Shown here: positions 8,659 through 18,067 of the stretch, in pieces
How the letters are laid out: each line of letters begins with the position of its first letter
Position numbering within the stretch: position 1 is the stretch's first letter
Origin: an uncultured Alphaproteobacteria bacterium
GTDB lineage: Bacteria > Pseudomonadota > Alphaproteobacteria > HIMB59 > GCA-002718135
Direction of reading: 5' to 3'
NCBI GenBank assembly: GCA_902612805.1
Contig: CACMEY010000003.1
Location: 62,001-126,000 of the forward strand
Length of the DNA: 64,000 bases
The notes under the pieces: generated by a model
Told to the model about the DNA's origin: nothing
Seen by the model: the letters and a program-made list of their open reading frames with translations, nothing else
Databases searched by the model: none
Program-made: the position numbers and the translations under genes

Positions 8659-9197
8659 TGGAAGAAGATTTTTTTCTAAAAAACATGAAGGGCGTAAAAC
8701 CTTTTAAAAAAGATACTCCTATGGCTAAAACGAAAACAACTAATAAAAAAAATGTAAAATTAGATAAAAAAATTAATACTAAAAATACCAGCAAAAGAAC
8801 AAGAACTGAACACAAAGTTAGTAGCTCAGATTTTAAATTATCATTTGGTGAAGTTAATAAGGAGCTTAAGCGAGGAAAAATTAATATAGATAGAAGAATT
8901 GATCTTCACGGATACGGTTTAGTCGAAGCGCATGAAAAATTTATAAGTGAGGTGAAAAAAAATTACAACAAGAATAAAAGATGTTTGCTTATAATTACTG
9001 GAAAGGGTGTTCATAAAAAAATTCAAAATATGGATGACACAAATCCTAAACTTTTCTATGGAAAGATTAAAAACTCAATAATAAACTGGATAAACGAAAA
9101 CGATCTTAAGAAGTATATCCTAACATATCAAGATGCAGGTTTTGAACACGGGGGTGATGGAGCTCTTTTTGTCTATTTAAGAAAAAAAAAGTTTTAA
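8658..9197 (+). CDS. Smr-domain protein
   Basis: The 179-residue protein has a basic, low-complexity N-terminal half (KTTNKKNVKLDKKINTKN). A C-terminal Smr domain follows with the RRIDLHGYGLVEAHE signature, the LLIITGKGVH motif and a GGDGALFVYLRKKK end. Smr domains of this DUF/MutS2-C type often act as nucleases or RNA/DNA binders; in alphaproteobacteria the stand-alone protein has no firmly established role. It ends the rightward run from maf and overlaps the convergent DUF3108 gene by four bases. Confidence 0.9.
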   Translation: MEEDFFLKNMKGVKPFKKDTPMAKTKTTNKKNVKLDKKINTKNTSKRTRTEHKVSSSDFKLSFGEVNKELKRGKINIDRRIDLHGYGLVEAHEKFISEVKKNYNKNKRCLLIITGKGVHKKIQNMDDTNPKLFYGKIKNSIINWINENDLKKYILTYQDAGFEHGGDGALFVYLRKKKF

Positions 9198-9865
9198 ATT
9201 CTTTCTAACTTAAATACCCTTTTTTTGAAATGAATAAGAATTTCATATGGAAGTAAATCATCTTTAACTAAGAATTGAATTTTTTTTAGATCATTTCTTT
9301 TATGGTCAGCCCAAATATTTACATAGTCTTCAATTTCTAAAATTATATTTCCATCCTCACTTTCTTTTTGTTTAAATGTGTAAATTCTTCTCCCATCAAT
9401 TGTTTTTGCCTCATTTTCTCCATTTAAAATATTAATAAAAGAGGTAATTGGGTCAAAATATAAATACAAGTCTTCTAGGTCTACTCTAGCTATTTCTTCT
9501 TCTATGGGCTCTTGTTTTAATTCAATTAAATAATCATCAAAAGACATTTTAACTATTTTTGTTTTCTTCTTAGTTTTCCAAAACTGTTTATAATTCTGGG
9601 TCTTAAATATGTTTTTTTCAATAACCCCAGTTGAAAGATAGCTTCCTTCAAATTTATATATAGGTGAAAAAATGCCAGAATTTTTCAAATTAATTTCTGT
9701 TTGATAAATATTATCAGTAATATGTAATGACCAACTAAAATTACCAATTTTTATTCCTGTTGTGCTGACTTTATATTCTGCACTAAAATTATTTGCAAAG
9801 GATGTGTTAATTACAAATATAATAAAAAATATTAGAAATTTATTCAAACACAACCTCGTAAACAT
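9194..9865 (-). CDS. DUF3108 periplasmic protein
   Basis: The 223-residue product starts at ATG 9865 (an upstream TTG at 9868 is also in frame). A hydrophobic signal peptide (FLIFFIIFVINTSFA) is followed by SAEYKVSTTGIKIGNFSWSL and an all-beta domain typical of DUF3108: FSPIYKFEGSYLSTG, a central acidic stretch and FLVKDDLLPYEILIHFKK. Members are secreted or outer-membrane-associated proteins without an assigned reaction. It overlaps the glycosyltransferase gene upstream by 26 bp, so it is probably co-transcribed with the PAP2/GT39 pair and may take part in envelope biogenesis; that role is inference. Confidence 0.8.
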   Translation of the reverse strand: MFTRLCLNKFLIFFIIFVINTSFANNFSAEYKVSTTGIKIGNFSWSLHITDNIYQTEINLKNSGIFSPIYKFEGSYLSTGVIEKNIFKTQNYKQFWKTKKKTKIVKMSFDDYLIELKQEPIEEEIARVDLEDLYLYFDPITSFINILNGENEAKTIDGRRIYTFKQKESEDGNIILEIEDYVNIWADHKRNDLKKIQFLVKDDLLPYEILIHFKKRVFKLERI

Positions 9866-11225
9866 CAAGTTTTCTTTTTGTAAATTTCTGATCAGGCGAA
9901 TTTATGTTTAACACCTTATATTCATTCTCTAAATAATTTATATCTGAGGGGCTCCCAATTAAAGTAAAGTTTTCATTTATATTTTTATTAAGAGGAGACA
10001 CTATTTTAAAGTGGTTTGTTATTTCACTACCTTCTTTATGGGGCATATAGAAATTAATATCCTTATCTCTTAATTCAAAATTAAGGCTTGAAAATAAAAG
10101 CCGATCAGAAACCACTATATTTTTTACGACACCACCTGAAGAACCACTGTAAATTTTTAGAGCATAATCATTTATACCACTTACTCGATCAAAAATTTTA
10201 GAAGGATAACTTGTTCCAATCATAACAAAAAGAACAAAACAGACAGTAAAATTAAATATGTAATTAGCCATCTTTAAAAAAGAATTATTAATTCTAATAT
10301 ATAAAAGAGCAAACAAGGAAATTAAAGCTGGAGCAGCCCAATTTGCATTAGCTCTGACAAGAATGGCCTCTATCAATACAATTAGAATTATAGGCATTGA
10401 AAATATTAAAAAAATTTTTTGAATATAGTTCCATTTGTTAAATCCAAATAACCCACCTAAAAACATAAATGGGCCTAACATTAAAATTTGAATTAATAAA
10501 AATTCTAAACCCCTAATGAGATCTATTTCAATATTTGCAAAATTTGCATTATCTGAAGTATGCTGAAGTGTTATCCAGTCATTATTAAAATTCCAAATAA
10601 TATTTGGTAAAATAATTACAAATATACATAAAAAAGTAAGACTAAAACTTAATAAATTATCCAAAAAAATTTTTCTAAATTTTTTATCAAATAAAATTAG
10701 AACAAATAAACAAATTACAAAATATATAGCTGCATATTTTGATAAAAAAGCTAACCCCAGAAAAACACCTAATAATATAAAATTTTTTAAAGCTTGTTCA
10801 CTTTTAATCTTAATTAATTCATTAAGTGAAAGTGTCCAAAATAATAATAAAAAAAGATCAGTACTAATTATAAAAGATGAAAAAGAAACAGCGGGTATAA
10901 ATAAAAAAATTAAACAACCTGCAAATGAATCTTTTTTATTTAATCCAGCATTATTTAAAAGATGATAAATACTCCAGGCAATCAATAAATAAACAAACGA
11001 TGGCAGAAGTTTTAATGAAACAAAACTACTACCTAATATTTCCGTATAAACTCTTATTATCCAGGATAAAAAAGGGGGTTTAGAAAAATAACCATAGTCA
11101 ACATCTTTTGACCATAACCAATATTGTGCTTCATCACCAAACAAATTAAAAGTAGTAAAATTTAAGGCACCTATTTTTAATAAAAGCAAAACAATAAATG
11201 ATGGTAATAGAATTTTATTTAGCAT
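9840..11225 (-). CDS. GT39 (ArnT/PMT-type) membrane glycosyltransferase
   Basis: The integral membrane protein of about 461 residues has 10 or more hydrophobic helices. The diagnostic first periplasmic loop reads NLFGDEAQYWLWSKDVDYGY followed by FSKPPFLSWIIR, with the Asp-Glu pair used by GT39 enzymes that transfer sugars from polyprenyl-phosphate donors (ArnT adds aminoarabinose to lipid A; others decorate proteins or lipids). ATG at 11225 was chosen; a TTG 21 bp upstream would extend it. It overlaps the end of the PAP2 phosphatase gene, suggesting a joint task in removing phosphate and adding sugar to an envelope lipid. The substrate is unknown. Confidence 0.87.
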   Translation of the reverse strand: MLNKILLPSFIVLLLLKIGALNFTTFNLFGDEAQYWLWSKDVDYGYFSKPPFLSWIIRVYTEILGSSFVSLKLLPSFVYLLIAWSIYHLLNNAGLNKKDSFAGCLIFLFIPAVSFSSFIISTDLFLLLFWTLSLNELIKIKSEQALKNFILLGVFLGLAFLSKYAAIYFVICLFVLILFDKKFRKIFLDNLLSFSLTFLCIFVIILPNIIWNFNNDWITLQHTSDNANFANIEIDLIRGLEFLLIQILMLGPFMFLGGLFGFNKWNYIQKIFLIFSMPIILIVLIEAILVRANANWAAPALISLFALLYIRINNSFLKMANYIFNFTVCFVLFVMIGTSYPSKIFDRVSGINDYALKIYSGSSGGVVKNIVVSDRLLFSSLNFELRDKDINFYMPHKEGSEITNHFKIVSPLNKNINENFTLIGSPSDINYLENEYKVLNINSPDQKFTKRKLDVYEVVFE

Positions 11226-12549
11226 AATATTTTTTATATAATTCAAATAAAACTATATTTAAAATTACAATTAAAAAACCAGCAAAAAAAATGTCACTTA
11301 AGAAATGACCACCAGCCATTATTCTAATTAAACCAAATGCAAAACCAGCAACAAAGCTTGCATAGAGAAAAATTATTTTTTTTGTAATTAAATATAGAAT
11401 TATAATTGAAAACCCAACAGAAGCATCGCCTGAAACAAAAGAGCAATTTGTTTCGCAAGCGTTGCTTATTTCAAACCACGGCGAAAAAGTTTCTTTTCCA
11501 CCTAATTGTAAAATATCATTTGGTCTAGCCCTCCCCCATAAATTTTTAAGTATCAGGTTTACAAAAATTAACACCCCAATAATTTGAGAACCCCACAACA
11601 AAACTATTTCCCTGATAGAAAATTTATAATTAAAAAAAATTTTATCAATTTTAATGAAACGCCCAACTATTGGTAAAATTAAAATATAAATAAGTATTAA
11701 TGGTAATAAAATATCTCTAAAAAATATTGAGGTTAAATCAAAACTTTGTAAAGCAAACTGTTGTGATCCATAATAAAACAAACCTGAAATATACAAATCT
11801 ATGGATGGACCTGAAGTAATAAACACACAACTAATTACCAAAAATAATACATAATTATAAATCTCTGAGTTGTCTTCAGGCAACAAATTTGAAAATTTAT
11901 ATTGGGCATATTTCTTTTCTAAGATTGTGTTTATAATTTTGAAAGATATAAGTGCTAATACAGCACCAGCAACAATGTCAGTAAAAAAGTGAGCACCAAC
12001 TACAACTCTACTCAAAGCAATAACAGACGCTAAAAGATAAAAAAAATATTTTAGTTTTGGAAAAGTGGCTACAAGAATAAAACAAATTATAAATATAGTT
12101 GATGAATGGCCTGAAGGAAAGGAATGAAAATTTGAGTCGAAAGTAAAAAAATTAAAACCAAAAGAGTCCTCAAAATTTGTGTGATTGGGTCTTGGTCTAC
12201 CAACAATATGCTTCAGAACCTGAGTTACAATTCCAACAACCAAAATATAAAAAAAAGACGATATAAAAAAATTACTTATATTTTTTTGTTTTTCAATTTT
12301 TATAAATTCTAATCTGTTGTTGAAATAAACAACACCAAATCCAATAACAGAAATAGCAAAATACCAAGACGAGCTCCCGAGCCTTGTTATGTCTACAAAA
12401 AATTCTTTTAAATAAACACTATTAAGACTTTTATTAAAATCTTTAAAATAATTATACAGCCCTAGATCTAAATTGAATGATATGAAAACATTTAGAGATA
12501 TTATTAAAAGAACAAGTAGCTCAATTCTTATATTTTTAAAAAGACTCAT
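11215..12549 (-). CDS. Two-domain PAP2 family membrane phosphatase
   Basis: The 444-residue protein has two complete PAP2 (phosphatidic acid phosphatase type 2) membrane domains in tandem. Domain 1 has KHIVGRPRP (113-121), the PSGH motif (145-148) and SRVVVGAHFFTD (180-191), all catalytic residues present. Domain 2 has KNLWGRARP (335-343), SGDAS (373-377) where PSGH is usual, and IRIMAGGHFLSD (408-419), so the first His is Asp while the nucleophile His415 remains. PAP2 enzymes dephosphorylate lipid phosphates such as lipid A, undecaprenyl pyrophosphate or phosphatidylglycerol phosphate. It leads the leftward cluster with GT39 and DUF3108, which favours an envelope-lipid substrate. Confidence 0.88.
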   Translation of the reverse strand: MSLFKNIRIELLVLLIISLNVFISFNLDLGLYNYFKDFNKSLNSVYLKEFFVDITRLGSSSWYFAISVIGFGVVYFNNRLEFIKIEKQKNISNFFISSFFYILVVGIVTQVLKHIVGRPRPNHTNFEDSFGFNFFTFDSNFHSFPSGHSSTIFIICFILVATFPKLKYFFYLLASVIALSRVVVGAHFFTDIVAGAVLALISFKIINTILEKKYAQYKFSNLLPEDNSEIYNYVLFLVISCVFITSGPSIDLYISGLFYYGSQQFALQSFDLTSIFFRDILLPLILIYILILPIVGRFIKIDKIFFNYKFSIREIVLLWGSQIIGVLIFVNLILKNLWGRARPNDILQLGGKETFSPWFEISNACETNCSFVSGDASVGFSIIILYLITKKIIFLYASFVAGFAFGLIRIMAGGHFLSDIFFAGFLIVILNIVLFELYKKYYAK

Positions 12550-12578
12550 TTTATAATTTTTAAAAAATTAAATGAGCT

Positions 12579-13892
12579 TTACAATATAAACTTCGATAAG
12601 TCCTGACTTTTAATAAGTTCTCCTAAGCTATTTTCAACGTATTCCTTATTAATTATTATTTCTGTAGGGCCTATATCTGAGGCAGTATAACTAACCTCTT
12701 CAAGTAGTTTTTCCATTACAGTATGTAGCCTTCTAGCGCCTATATTTTCTACGTTCTGATTTATCTCTGTAGAGAGAGATGCGATGGTATCAATTCCATC
12801 TTCTTCAAATTTCAAATCGACCTTCTCTGTTCCCAGAAGTCCTTGATACTGCTTAATCAAACTGTTTTGTGTTTCAGTAAGAATAAGTTTAAAATCTTTT
12901 TTACTAAGACTATCAAGCTCTACTCTAATTGGTAATCTACCTTGAAGTTCAGGAAGCATATCTGATGGTTTTGACAAATGAAATGCGCCTGATGCAATGA
13001 ACAAAATATAATCGGTTTTTACAACACCATATTTAGTAGTTACTGCAGTTCCTTCAATAAGTGGTAACAAATCTCTTTGAACACCTTCTCTTGAAACGTC
13101 TGCACCACTTCTATCTGCTCTAGAGGTAATTTTATCTATTTCATCTATAAAAACGATACCATTTTGTTCAACATCATCTAATGCTCTTGAGTTTATTTTA
13201 TCTTTATCTAAAAGTTTATCAGTTTCCTCATTTAACAAATATGCATGAGAATCTTTAACACTCATTTTTTTCATTTTCTTTTGATTGCCAAAACCTTTTC
13301 CAAATACATCACCTAAATTAATCATACCCATTTGAGAACCAGGCATGCCAGGTATGTCCATAGTTGGTAAACTTAAATTTGCATTAGCTGAAACTGGAAT
13401 TTCAACCTCATTATCATTTAGTTCACCTGATCTTAGTTTTTTCCTAAAATTATCTCGAGTAGCTGGCGTTGAGCTTTTAGAAACCAAAACATCTAAAATT
13501 CTTTCTTCTGCATTTTTTTCTGCTTTTGCCTTCACTTCTTGACCCATTTGTATTTTTGTTTTTGTTATACTTATTTCAACGAGGTCTCTTATTATTTGCT
13601 CAACATCTCTTCCCACATATCCAACTTCTGTAAACTTAGTCGCCTCAACTTTTACAAAAGGTGCATTTGCTAACTTAGCAAGCCTTCTAGATATTTCTGT
13701 TTTGCCACAACCTGTTGGACCAACCATTAAAATATTTTTTGGTACAATTTCCTCTTTTAAGGAATCATCAAGCTGTTTTCTTCTCCATCTATTTCTTAAG
13801 GCAACTGCAACAGCCTTTTTTGCTTTATTCTGACCTATAATAAATTTATCTAATTCAGAAACAATTTCTCTTGGGCTAAAACTAGACTCCAT
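12579..13892 (-). CDS. hslU: HslU, ATPase subunit of the HslVU protease
   Basis: HslU is the AAA+ unfoldase that feeds the HslV peptidase. The product has about 437 residues: N-terminal [18 protein letters not shown], Walker [13 protein letters not shown], the pore motif [10 protein letters not shown], an inserted I-domain (roughly 105-235), Walker [10 protein letters not shown], and C-terminal sensor regions with [17 protein letters not shown]. It ends SKFIL, the tail that inserts into HslV. ATG at 13892 was preferred to a TTG 12 bp upstream, which overlaps hslV. It is separated from hslV by a single base, so the two are one transcription unit. Confidence 0.97.
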   Translation of the reverse strand: MESSFSPREIVSELDKFIIGQNKAKKAVAVALRNRWRRKQLDDSLKEEIVPKNILMVGPTGCGKTEISRRLAKLANAPFVKVEATKFTEVGYVGRDVEQIIRDLVEISITKTKIQMGQEVKAKAEKNAEERILDVLVSKSSTPATRDNFRKKLRSGELNDNEVEIPVSANANLSLPTMDIPGMPGSQMGMINLGDVFGKGFGNQKKMKKMSVKDSHAYLLNEETDKLLDKDKINSRALDDVEQNGIVFIDEIDKITSRADRSGADVSREGVQRDLLPLIEGTAVTTKYGVVKTDYILFIASGAFHLSKPSDMLPELQGRLPIRVELDSLSKKDFKLILTETQNSLIKQYQGLLGTEKVDLKFEEDGIDTIASLSTEINQNVENIGARRLHTVMEKLLEEVSYTASDIGPTEIIINKEYVENSLGELIKSQDLSKFIL

Positions 13893-13893
13893 T

Positions 13894-14442
13894 CTACAGC
13901 TCAATAGTTTCTGAAATAATATTGTGGTTTGTATAAATACAAATATCTGCAGCTATATTAAGTGACTCTAAAGCAATTTCTTTTGCATTCATTTTTGTGT
14001 TTTTCATCAATGCTTTAGCGGCACTATTTGCATATGGACCTCCAGACCCTATTGCAAGTATTCCGTCGTCAGATTCAATTACATCACCAGTTCCTGATAA
14101 CAACAAACTTACATCTTTATCAGCTACGATCATCATTGCTTCCAATCTTCTTAAATATCTATCCGTTCTCCAATCTTTAGCTAATTCTACACACGCTCTT
14201 TTGAGTTGGTTCTTATATTGATCTAACTTTCCCTCTAATCTTTCAAATAAAGCGAACGCATCTGCAGTAGATCCTGCAAAACCAGATATAACAGTTTCAT
14301 CAACACCAAGTCTTCTAATTTTTTTAACATTTGATTTCATTACGGTATTACCAAGACTAGCCTGACCATCACCCGCAATTACGACAAGGTTGTCTTTTCT
14401 AATTCCTACAATAGTTGTTGATTTAATAATATTTTTTTCCAT
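13894..14442 (-). CDS. hslV: HslV, peptidase subunit of the HslVU protease
   Basis: HslV is the Ntn-hydrolase threonine peptidase of the proteasome-like HslVU complex. In this 182-residue protein the conserved [20 protein letters not shown] places the catalytic threonine at residue 9, so an eight-residue propeptide (MEKNIIKS) would be removed. Later motifs are [18 protein letters not shown] and [19 protein letters not shown]. The start is the only ATG available. Upstream on the minus strand is an RpoH-like element (14451-14479) very close to the start codon. Confidence 0.96.
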   Translation of the reverse strand: MEKNIIKSTTIVGIRKDNLVVIAGDGQASLGNTVMKSNVKKIRRLGVDETVISGFAGSTADAFALFERLEGKLDQYKNQLKRACVELAKDWRTDRYLRRLEAMMIVADKDVSLLLSGTGDVIESDDGILAIGSGGPYANSAAKALMKNTKMNAKEIALESLNIAADICIYTNHNIISETIEL

Positions 14443-14450
14443 TAATTCTT

Positions 14451-14479
14451 AAGATGGCTATTTAATTATTTTTATCAAG
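14451..14479 (-). promoter_or_regulatory. Possible RpoH (sigma-32) promoter of hslVU
   Basis: Reading the minus strand, CTTG (14479-14476) is followed by an 18-base spacer and CCATCTT (14457-14451). This resembles the alphaproteobacterial RpoH pattern CTTG-N17/18-CYTATNT with partial -10 agreement. hslVU is a classic heat-shock operon. The element ends only 8 bases before the hslV ATG, so if used the mRNA would be leaderless or nearly so; that makes the call tentative. Confidence 0.4.
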
Positions 14480-14523
14480 TAATTTACCTAGAATAAATCA
14501 TATTTCACTGATATTAGGCAAAA

Positions 14524-15111
14524 ATGCGAAAAGGTAAAGTAGAGAGAAACACTAAGGAAACTAAGATAAGCTGTGAAGTTAACTTAGATGGTGTTGGCCA
14601 ATCTAATATTTCAACACAAATTGGTTTTTTTGATCACATGCTTGAATTATTATCTCATCACAGCTTAATAGATATAGATTTAAAATGTGAAGGAGATACC
14701 AATGTTGATCTTCACCATTCAGTTGAAGATACAGCTTACGCAATTGCTTTAGCTATAAACAAAGCACTAGATGATAAGAGAGGAATAAACAGATATGGTT
14801 TTTCATATGTTCCGATGGATGAATGCTTATCGAGATGTGTTATTGATTTAAGTGGAAGGCCTGAGCTTGTATGGAATGTTAATCTTGGTTTAAAAAAAAT
14901 TGGCGAAATGGACACAGAGCTATTCCATGAATTTTTTAAAGCCTTTTCAAATGAAGCAAAATGTAATTTACACATTGAAAACCTGTATGGAAAAAACAAT
15001 CACCATATTATTGAATCGTGCTTTAAGGCTTTTGCCAAAAGTTTAAGATTTGCTGTCGAAATAGATAACAGAAGAAAAGATAACATACCATCATCAAAAG
15101 GCACTCTTTAA
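14524..15111 (+). CDS. hisB: Imidazoleglycerol-phosphate dehydratase
   Basis: The enzyme is manganese-dependent and dehydrates imidazoleglycerol phosphate to imidazoleacetol phosphate in histidine synthesis. The 195-residue monofunctional enzyme contains the metal-binding motifs [13 protein letters not shown] and [14 protein letters not shown], and later [27 protein letters not shown] and the C-terminal SSKGTL, all family hallmarks. It starts the rightward hisB-H-(GNAT)-A-F-E-HIT cluster, 81 bp from divergent hslV. Confidence 0.98.
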   Translation: MRKGKVERNTKETKISCEVNLDGVGQSNISTQIGFFDHMLELLSHHSLIDIDLKCEGDTNVDLHHSVEDTAYAIALAINKALDDKRGINRYGFSYVPMDECLSRCVIDLSGRPELVWNVNLGLKKIGEMDTELFHEFFKAFSNEAKCNLHIENLYGKNNHHIIESCFKAFAKSLRFAVEIDNRRKDNIPSSKGTL

Positions 15112-15117
15112 TTTTTA

Positions 15118-15747
15118 ATGAAAAAGATCACTATTGTCGATTACGGCTCAGGTAATGTTTTGTCTGCACAAAAATCTTTTATTAAAATAGCAAAAGATAA
15201 TAATATTGAGGTTGATGTTTTAATTTCAAAAAAACTTAATGATGTAAAAAACTCAACCCACATTGTATTGCCAGGCCAAGGAGCCTTTTCTACATGCATG
15301 AATGGTTTAAAAGAAACTGATGGCCTGATAGATGAGCTTTGTGAATTTGCATTAATAAAAAAGAAACCATTTTTAGGTATTTGTGTTGGTATGCAAATGT
15401 TAGCTAATATAAGTGAAGAAAATGGAGTTCATAAAGGCTTAGGTTGGATAGACGGTCAGATTAAATTATTACCTGGAGATAATTTAAAACTTCCTCATAT
15501 GGGATGGAACTTGGTAATACCAACAAAATCAAAATATACTAACTTAATCTCTAATAAAAATGATTATTACTTCGTTCATTCTTATTATTTTGATTGTGCT
15601 CAAAAAGATAATATTTTGGCAGAAACTAAGTATGGAACAAATTTTGCTTCAATTGTTGGAAAAGAAAATATATATGGCGTTCAGTTTCATCCTGAAAAAA
15701 GTTCCTCCCAAGGATTAAACTTATTAAAAGAATTTATTAGAGTATGA
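15118..15747 (+). CDS. hisH: Imidazole glycerol phosphate synthase, glutaminase subunit
   Basis: HisH is a class-I glutamine amidotransferase that releases ammonia for HisF. In the 209-residue protein IVDYGSGNVLSAQKSF is the N-terminus, VLPGQGAFSTCMNGL carries the oxyanion loop, GICVGMQML contains the nucleophilic cysteine, and GVQFHPEKSS supplies the His and Glu of the triad. It lies 6 bp after hisB and overlaps the following acetyltransferase gene by ATGA. Confidence 0.97.
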   Translation: MKKITIVDYGSGNVLSAQKSFIKIAKDNNIEVDVLISKKLNDVKNSTHIVLPGQGAFSTCMNGLKETDGLIDELCEFALIKKKPFLGICVGMQMLANISEENGVHKGLGWIDGQIKLLPGDNLKLPHMGWNLVIPTKSKYTNLISNKNDYYFVHSYYFDCAQKDNILAETKYGTNFASIVGKENIYGVQFHPEKSSSQGLNLLKEFIRV

Positions 15748-16286
15748 ACATGTCTACACAACTAAAAGAAAAGATTAATATTTCAGTTGATAACATTGAA
15801 ACACTTACAGACGTAGATTTGGCAGATCTTTGTAATATCACTGAACAAGCAATTAAGGCTGGAGGAGGTTTTGGTTGGTTAAGAGTGCCAACAAGAGATA
15901 TTTTAACAGATTACTGGACCAAAAGAACCAATGATAAATATATTAAACTTATTGTTGGTAGGCTCAATGGAGTTATAGCTGGAACCCTTCAAATTGCATA
16001 TGAGGCACCCAATATTGAGTCTAGGAAAAATATTGCACGTATAAGAAGACAATTTGTTGCTCCATGGGCAAGGGGTTATGGTTTGGCTAAAACAATGATT
16101 GATCACACTGAACAAATTGCCAAAGAAGATAATATTAAATCATTGCAGTTAGCTGTAAGAGAAACACAAGATGCAGCAATAAAACTATTCACAGGTAAAA
16201 ATTATATAAAGTGGGGTGAAAACCCATACTATGCTTACATTAACGGAAGTTTTATTAAGGGTTACTATTACTATAAAAATCTGTAG
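15744..16286 (+). CDS. GNAT-family N-acetyltransferase within the his operon
   Basis: The 180-residue protein has a GNAT fold. Its acetyl-CoA-binding motif A reads RRQFVAPWARGYGLAKTMI, with the R-G-x-G/A loop, followed by NIKSLQLAVRETQDAAIKLF and the C-terminal GKNYIKWGENPYYA. The acceptor substrate is unknown. It is wedged between hisH and hisA with ATGA on the 5' side and a one-base overlap (TAGTG) on the 3' side, so it must be co-translated with the his genes. Two start codons, ATG 15744 and 15750, are six bases apart; the first was used. Confidence 0.85.
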   Translation: MNMSTQLKEKINISVDNIETLTDVDLADLCNITEQAIKAGGGFGWLRVPTRDILTDYWTKRTNDKYIKLIVGRLNGVIAGTLQIAYEAPNIESRKNIARIRRQFVAPWARGYGLAKTMIDHTEQIAKEDNIKSLQLAVRETQDAAIKLFTGKNYIKWGENPYYAYINGSFIKGYYYYKNL

Positions 16287-17026
16287 TGCAAATTATACCA
16301 GCCATTGATTTAAAAGATAATAAATGTGTCAGACTTTCTAAAGGTAAAGATAGCTCTAGTGTTGTTTACAATGAAGACCCAGAAAAACAAGCTATATACT
16401 TTGAACAAATTGGTTGTAAAAAACTTCACTTGGTTGACCTAGATGCTGCTTTTGGAAGATCAAATGTTAATTTTGAAACAATAAAGAAAATTAGAAAATC
16501 AATCTCAATACCAATACAATTAGGGGGCGGAGTTCGAAGTTTAGATTTAGCCAAAAAATATTTTGAAGTTGGAATAAATAATTTGATTATTGGGTCAATG
16601 TCTATTGAAAAACCAAATGAAGTTATAATTTTATCAAATATGTATGCGGATAAACTATATATTTCATTAGATATTCTTGAAGATAACATAATGATAAAAG
16701 GGTGGGATAAAAATTCAGGAAAAAAAATACAAGACATTCTTGATATTTATACTAACTCAAAAATTAAAGGATATGTAATTACAGATATTCAAAATGATGG
16801 AATGCTAAAAGGTTTAAATTTAGATTTTGTTAGTAATTTTATAAATAAAATAAACTTAATTAAAAAATTTAATAAAAAAATTATAATTGCAGGTGGTTTA
16901 ACAGATTACTCTGATCTAACAAATTTAAAAAAGCTGAACACAAAAAATATTGAAGGAATTATTTCAGGCAAATCTTTCTATGAAGGAAAGATTGATCTAG
17001 TAGAAGCGCAAAAAATTCTAAACTAA
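16286..17026 (+). CDS. hisA: ProFAR isomerase HisA
   Basis: HisA is a (beta-alpha)8 isomerase converting ProFAR to PRFAR. The 246-residue product starts with GTG (the G is shared with the preceding TAG). Catalytic Asp8 is in [15 protein letters not shown] and the second catalytic Asp is in [18 protein letters not shown]. Phosphate-binding motifs are [21 protein letters not shown] and [12 protein letters not shown]. It is followed after one base by hisF. Confidence 0.97.
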   Translation: MQIIPAIDLKDNKCVRLSKGKDSSSVVYNEDPEKQAIYFEQIGCKKLHLVDLDAAFGRSNVNFETIKKIRKSISIPIQLGGGVRSLDLAKKYFEVGINNLIIGSMSIEKPNEVIILSNMYADKLYISLDILEDNIMIKGWDKNSGKKIQDILDIYTNSKIKGYVITDIQNDGMLKGLNLDFVSNFINKINLIKKFNKKIIIAGGLTDYSDLTNLKKLNTKNIEGIISGKSFYEGKIDLVEAQKILN

Positions 17027-17027
17027 A

Positions 17028-17783
17028 ATGGTAAAAATAAGAATCATCCCATGCTTGGACGTTAAAGGTGGAAGGGTTGTAAAGGGTATTAATTTTTTAA
17101 ATTTAATTGATGCAGGAGACCCTGTTGAACAAGCAAAACACTATTCTGATAATGGGGCTGATGAAATATGTTTTTTAGATATTAGTGCATCATTAGAAAA
17201 TAGAGATACTATGATCAATGTAGTTAAAAAAACTGCAAACGAGGTTTTTATCCCCCTTACAGTTGGTGGTGGAATTTCATCAATAGAAAATATACAAGAC
17301 TTACTTAAAGCTGGCGCTGACAAAGTTTCTATAAATTCTGCAGCAATTAAAAATCCCAATATCATTAAAGAGGCTTCTGAATATTTTGGAAACCAATGCA
17401 TTGTTGTGGCTGTTGATGCAAAAAAACATAACGATGATTGGTTTGTTTATTCTCATGGTGGTACTAAGAAAACTAATTTACTTGCTTTAAGCTGGATAGA
17501 AAAAGCTCAAGAACTAGGAGCTGGTGAAATTCTTTTAACATCAATGGACAAGGATGGCACAAAATCTGGCTTTGATAATGAACTACTGGGTAAAGTATCA
17601 GAATTTATAAAGATACCCGTTATAGCTAGTGGAGGAGTTGGAACTCTAGATCATTTCTATGACGGTGTAGTTAAAGGCAAAGCTGATGCATTATTAGCGG
17701 CCTCAGTCTTTCATTTTAATGAAATTAGCATTAAAGAAGTAAAGGAATACTTAAAAAATAAAAATATAAGCATTAGAGATTAA
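17028..17783 (+). CDS. hisF: Imidazole glycerol phosphate synthase, cyclase subunit
   Basis: HisF uses ammonia from HisH to convert PRFAR into imidazoleglycerol phosphate and AICAR. In this 251-residue TIM barrel [18 protein letters not shown] holds catalytic Asp11 and [17 protein letters not shown] holds Asp130. [11 protein letters not shown] and [14 protein letters not shown] are the phosphate-binding loops. Length and motif order are normal. It precedes hisE by 5 bp. Confidence 0.98.
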   Translation: MVKIRIIPCLDVKGGRVVKGINFLNLIDAGDPVEQAKHYSDNGADEICFLDISASLENRDTMINVVKKTANEVFIPLTVGGGISSIENIQDLLKAGADKVSINSAAIKNPNIIKEASEYFGNQCIVVAVDAKKHNDDWFVYSHGGTKKTNLLALSWIEKAQELGAGEILLTSMDKDGTKSGFDNELLGKVSEFIKIPVIASGGVGTLDHFYDGVVKGKADALLAASVFHFNEISIKEVKEYLKNKNISIRD

Positions 17784-17788
17784 ATTTT

Positions 17789-18061
17789 ATGAAAATTGAA
17801 GACTTAAATGAAATTATAAACAATAGAGTACAAACAAGAAAAAAAAATTCGTATACCAATAAGTTATTAAAGTTAGGGCCAAAAAAAATAGCTCAAAAAT
17901 TTGGAGAGGAATCCTCAGAGTTAATAATAGATTTTTTAAAAGGATCAAAAAAAAGAACAATAGAAGAGGCCGTTGATGTAATTTATCATCTTCTTGTTTT
18001 GTTAAAATCAAAAAAAATTACTATTAACGAAATTCATAAAGAGCTTGATAAAAGAAGGTAA
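17789..18061 (+). CDS. hisE: Phosphoribosyl-ATP pyrophosphatase
   Basis: HisE removes pyrophosphate from PR-ATP in step 2 of histidine synthesis. The 90-residue all-alpha (MazG-like) protein carries KIAQKFGEESSELIIDFL and EEAVDVIYHLLVLLKSK, which hold the acidic metal-binding residues. It is a stand-alone enzyme; the step-3 enzyme HisI is encoded separately at 42932-43405 rather than fused or adjacent. Confidence 0.95.
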   Translation: MKIEDLNEIINNRVQTRKKNSYTNKLLKLGPKKIAQKFGEESSELIIDFLKGSKKRTIEEAVDVIYHLLVLLKSKKITINEIHKELDKRR

Positions 18062-18067
18062 AACAAA

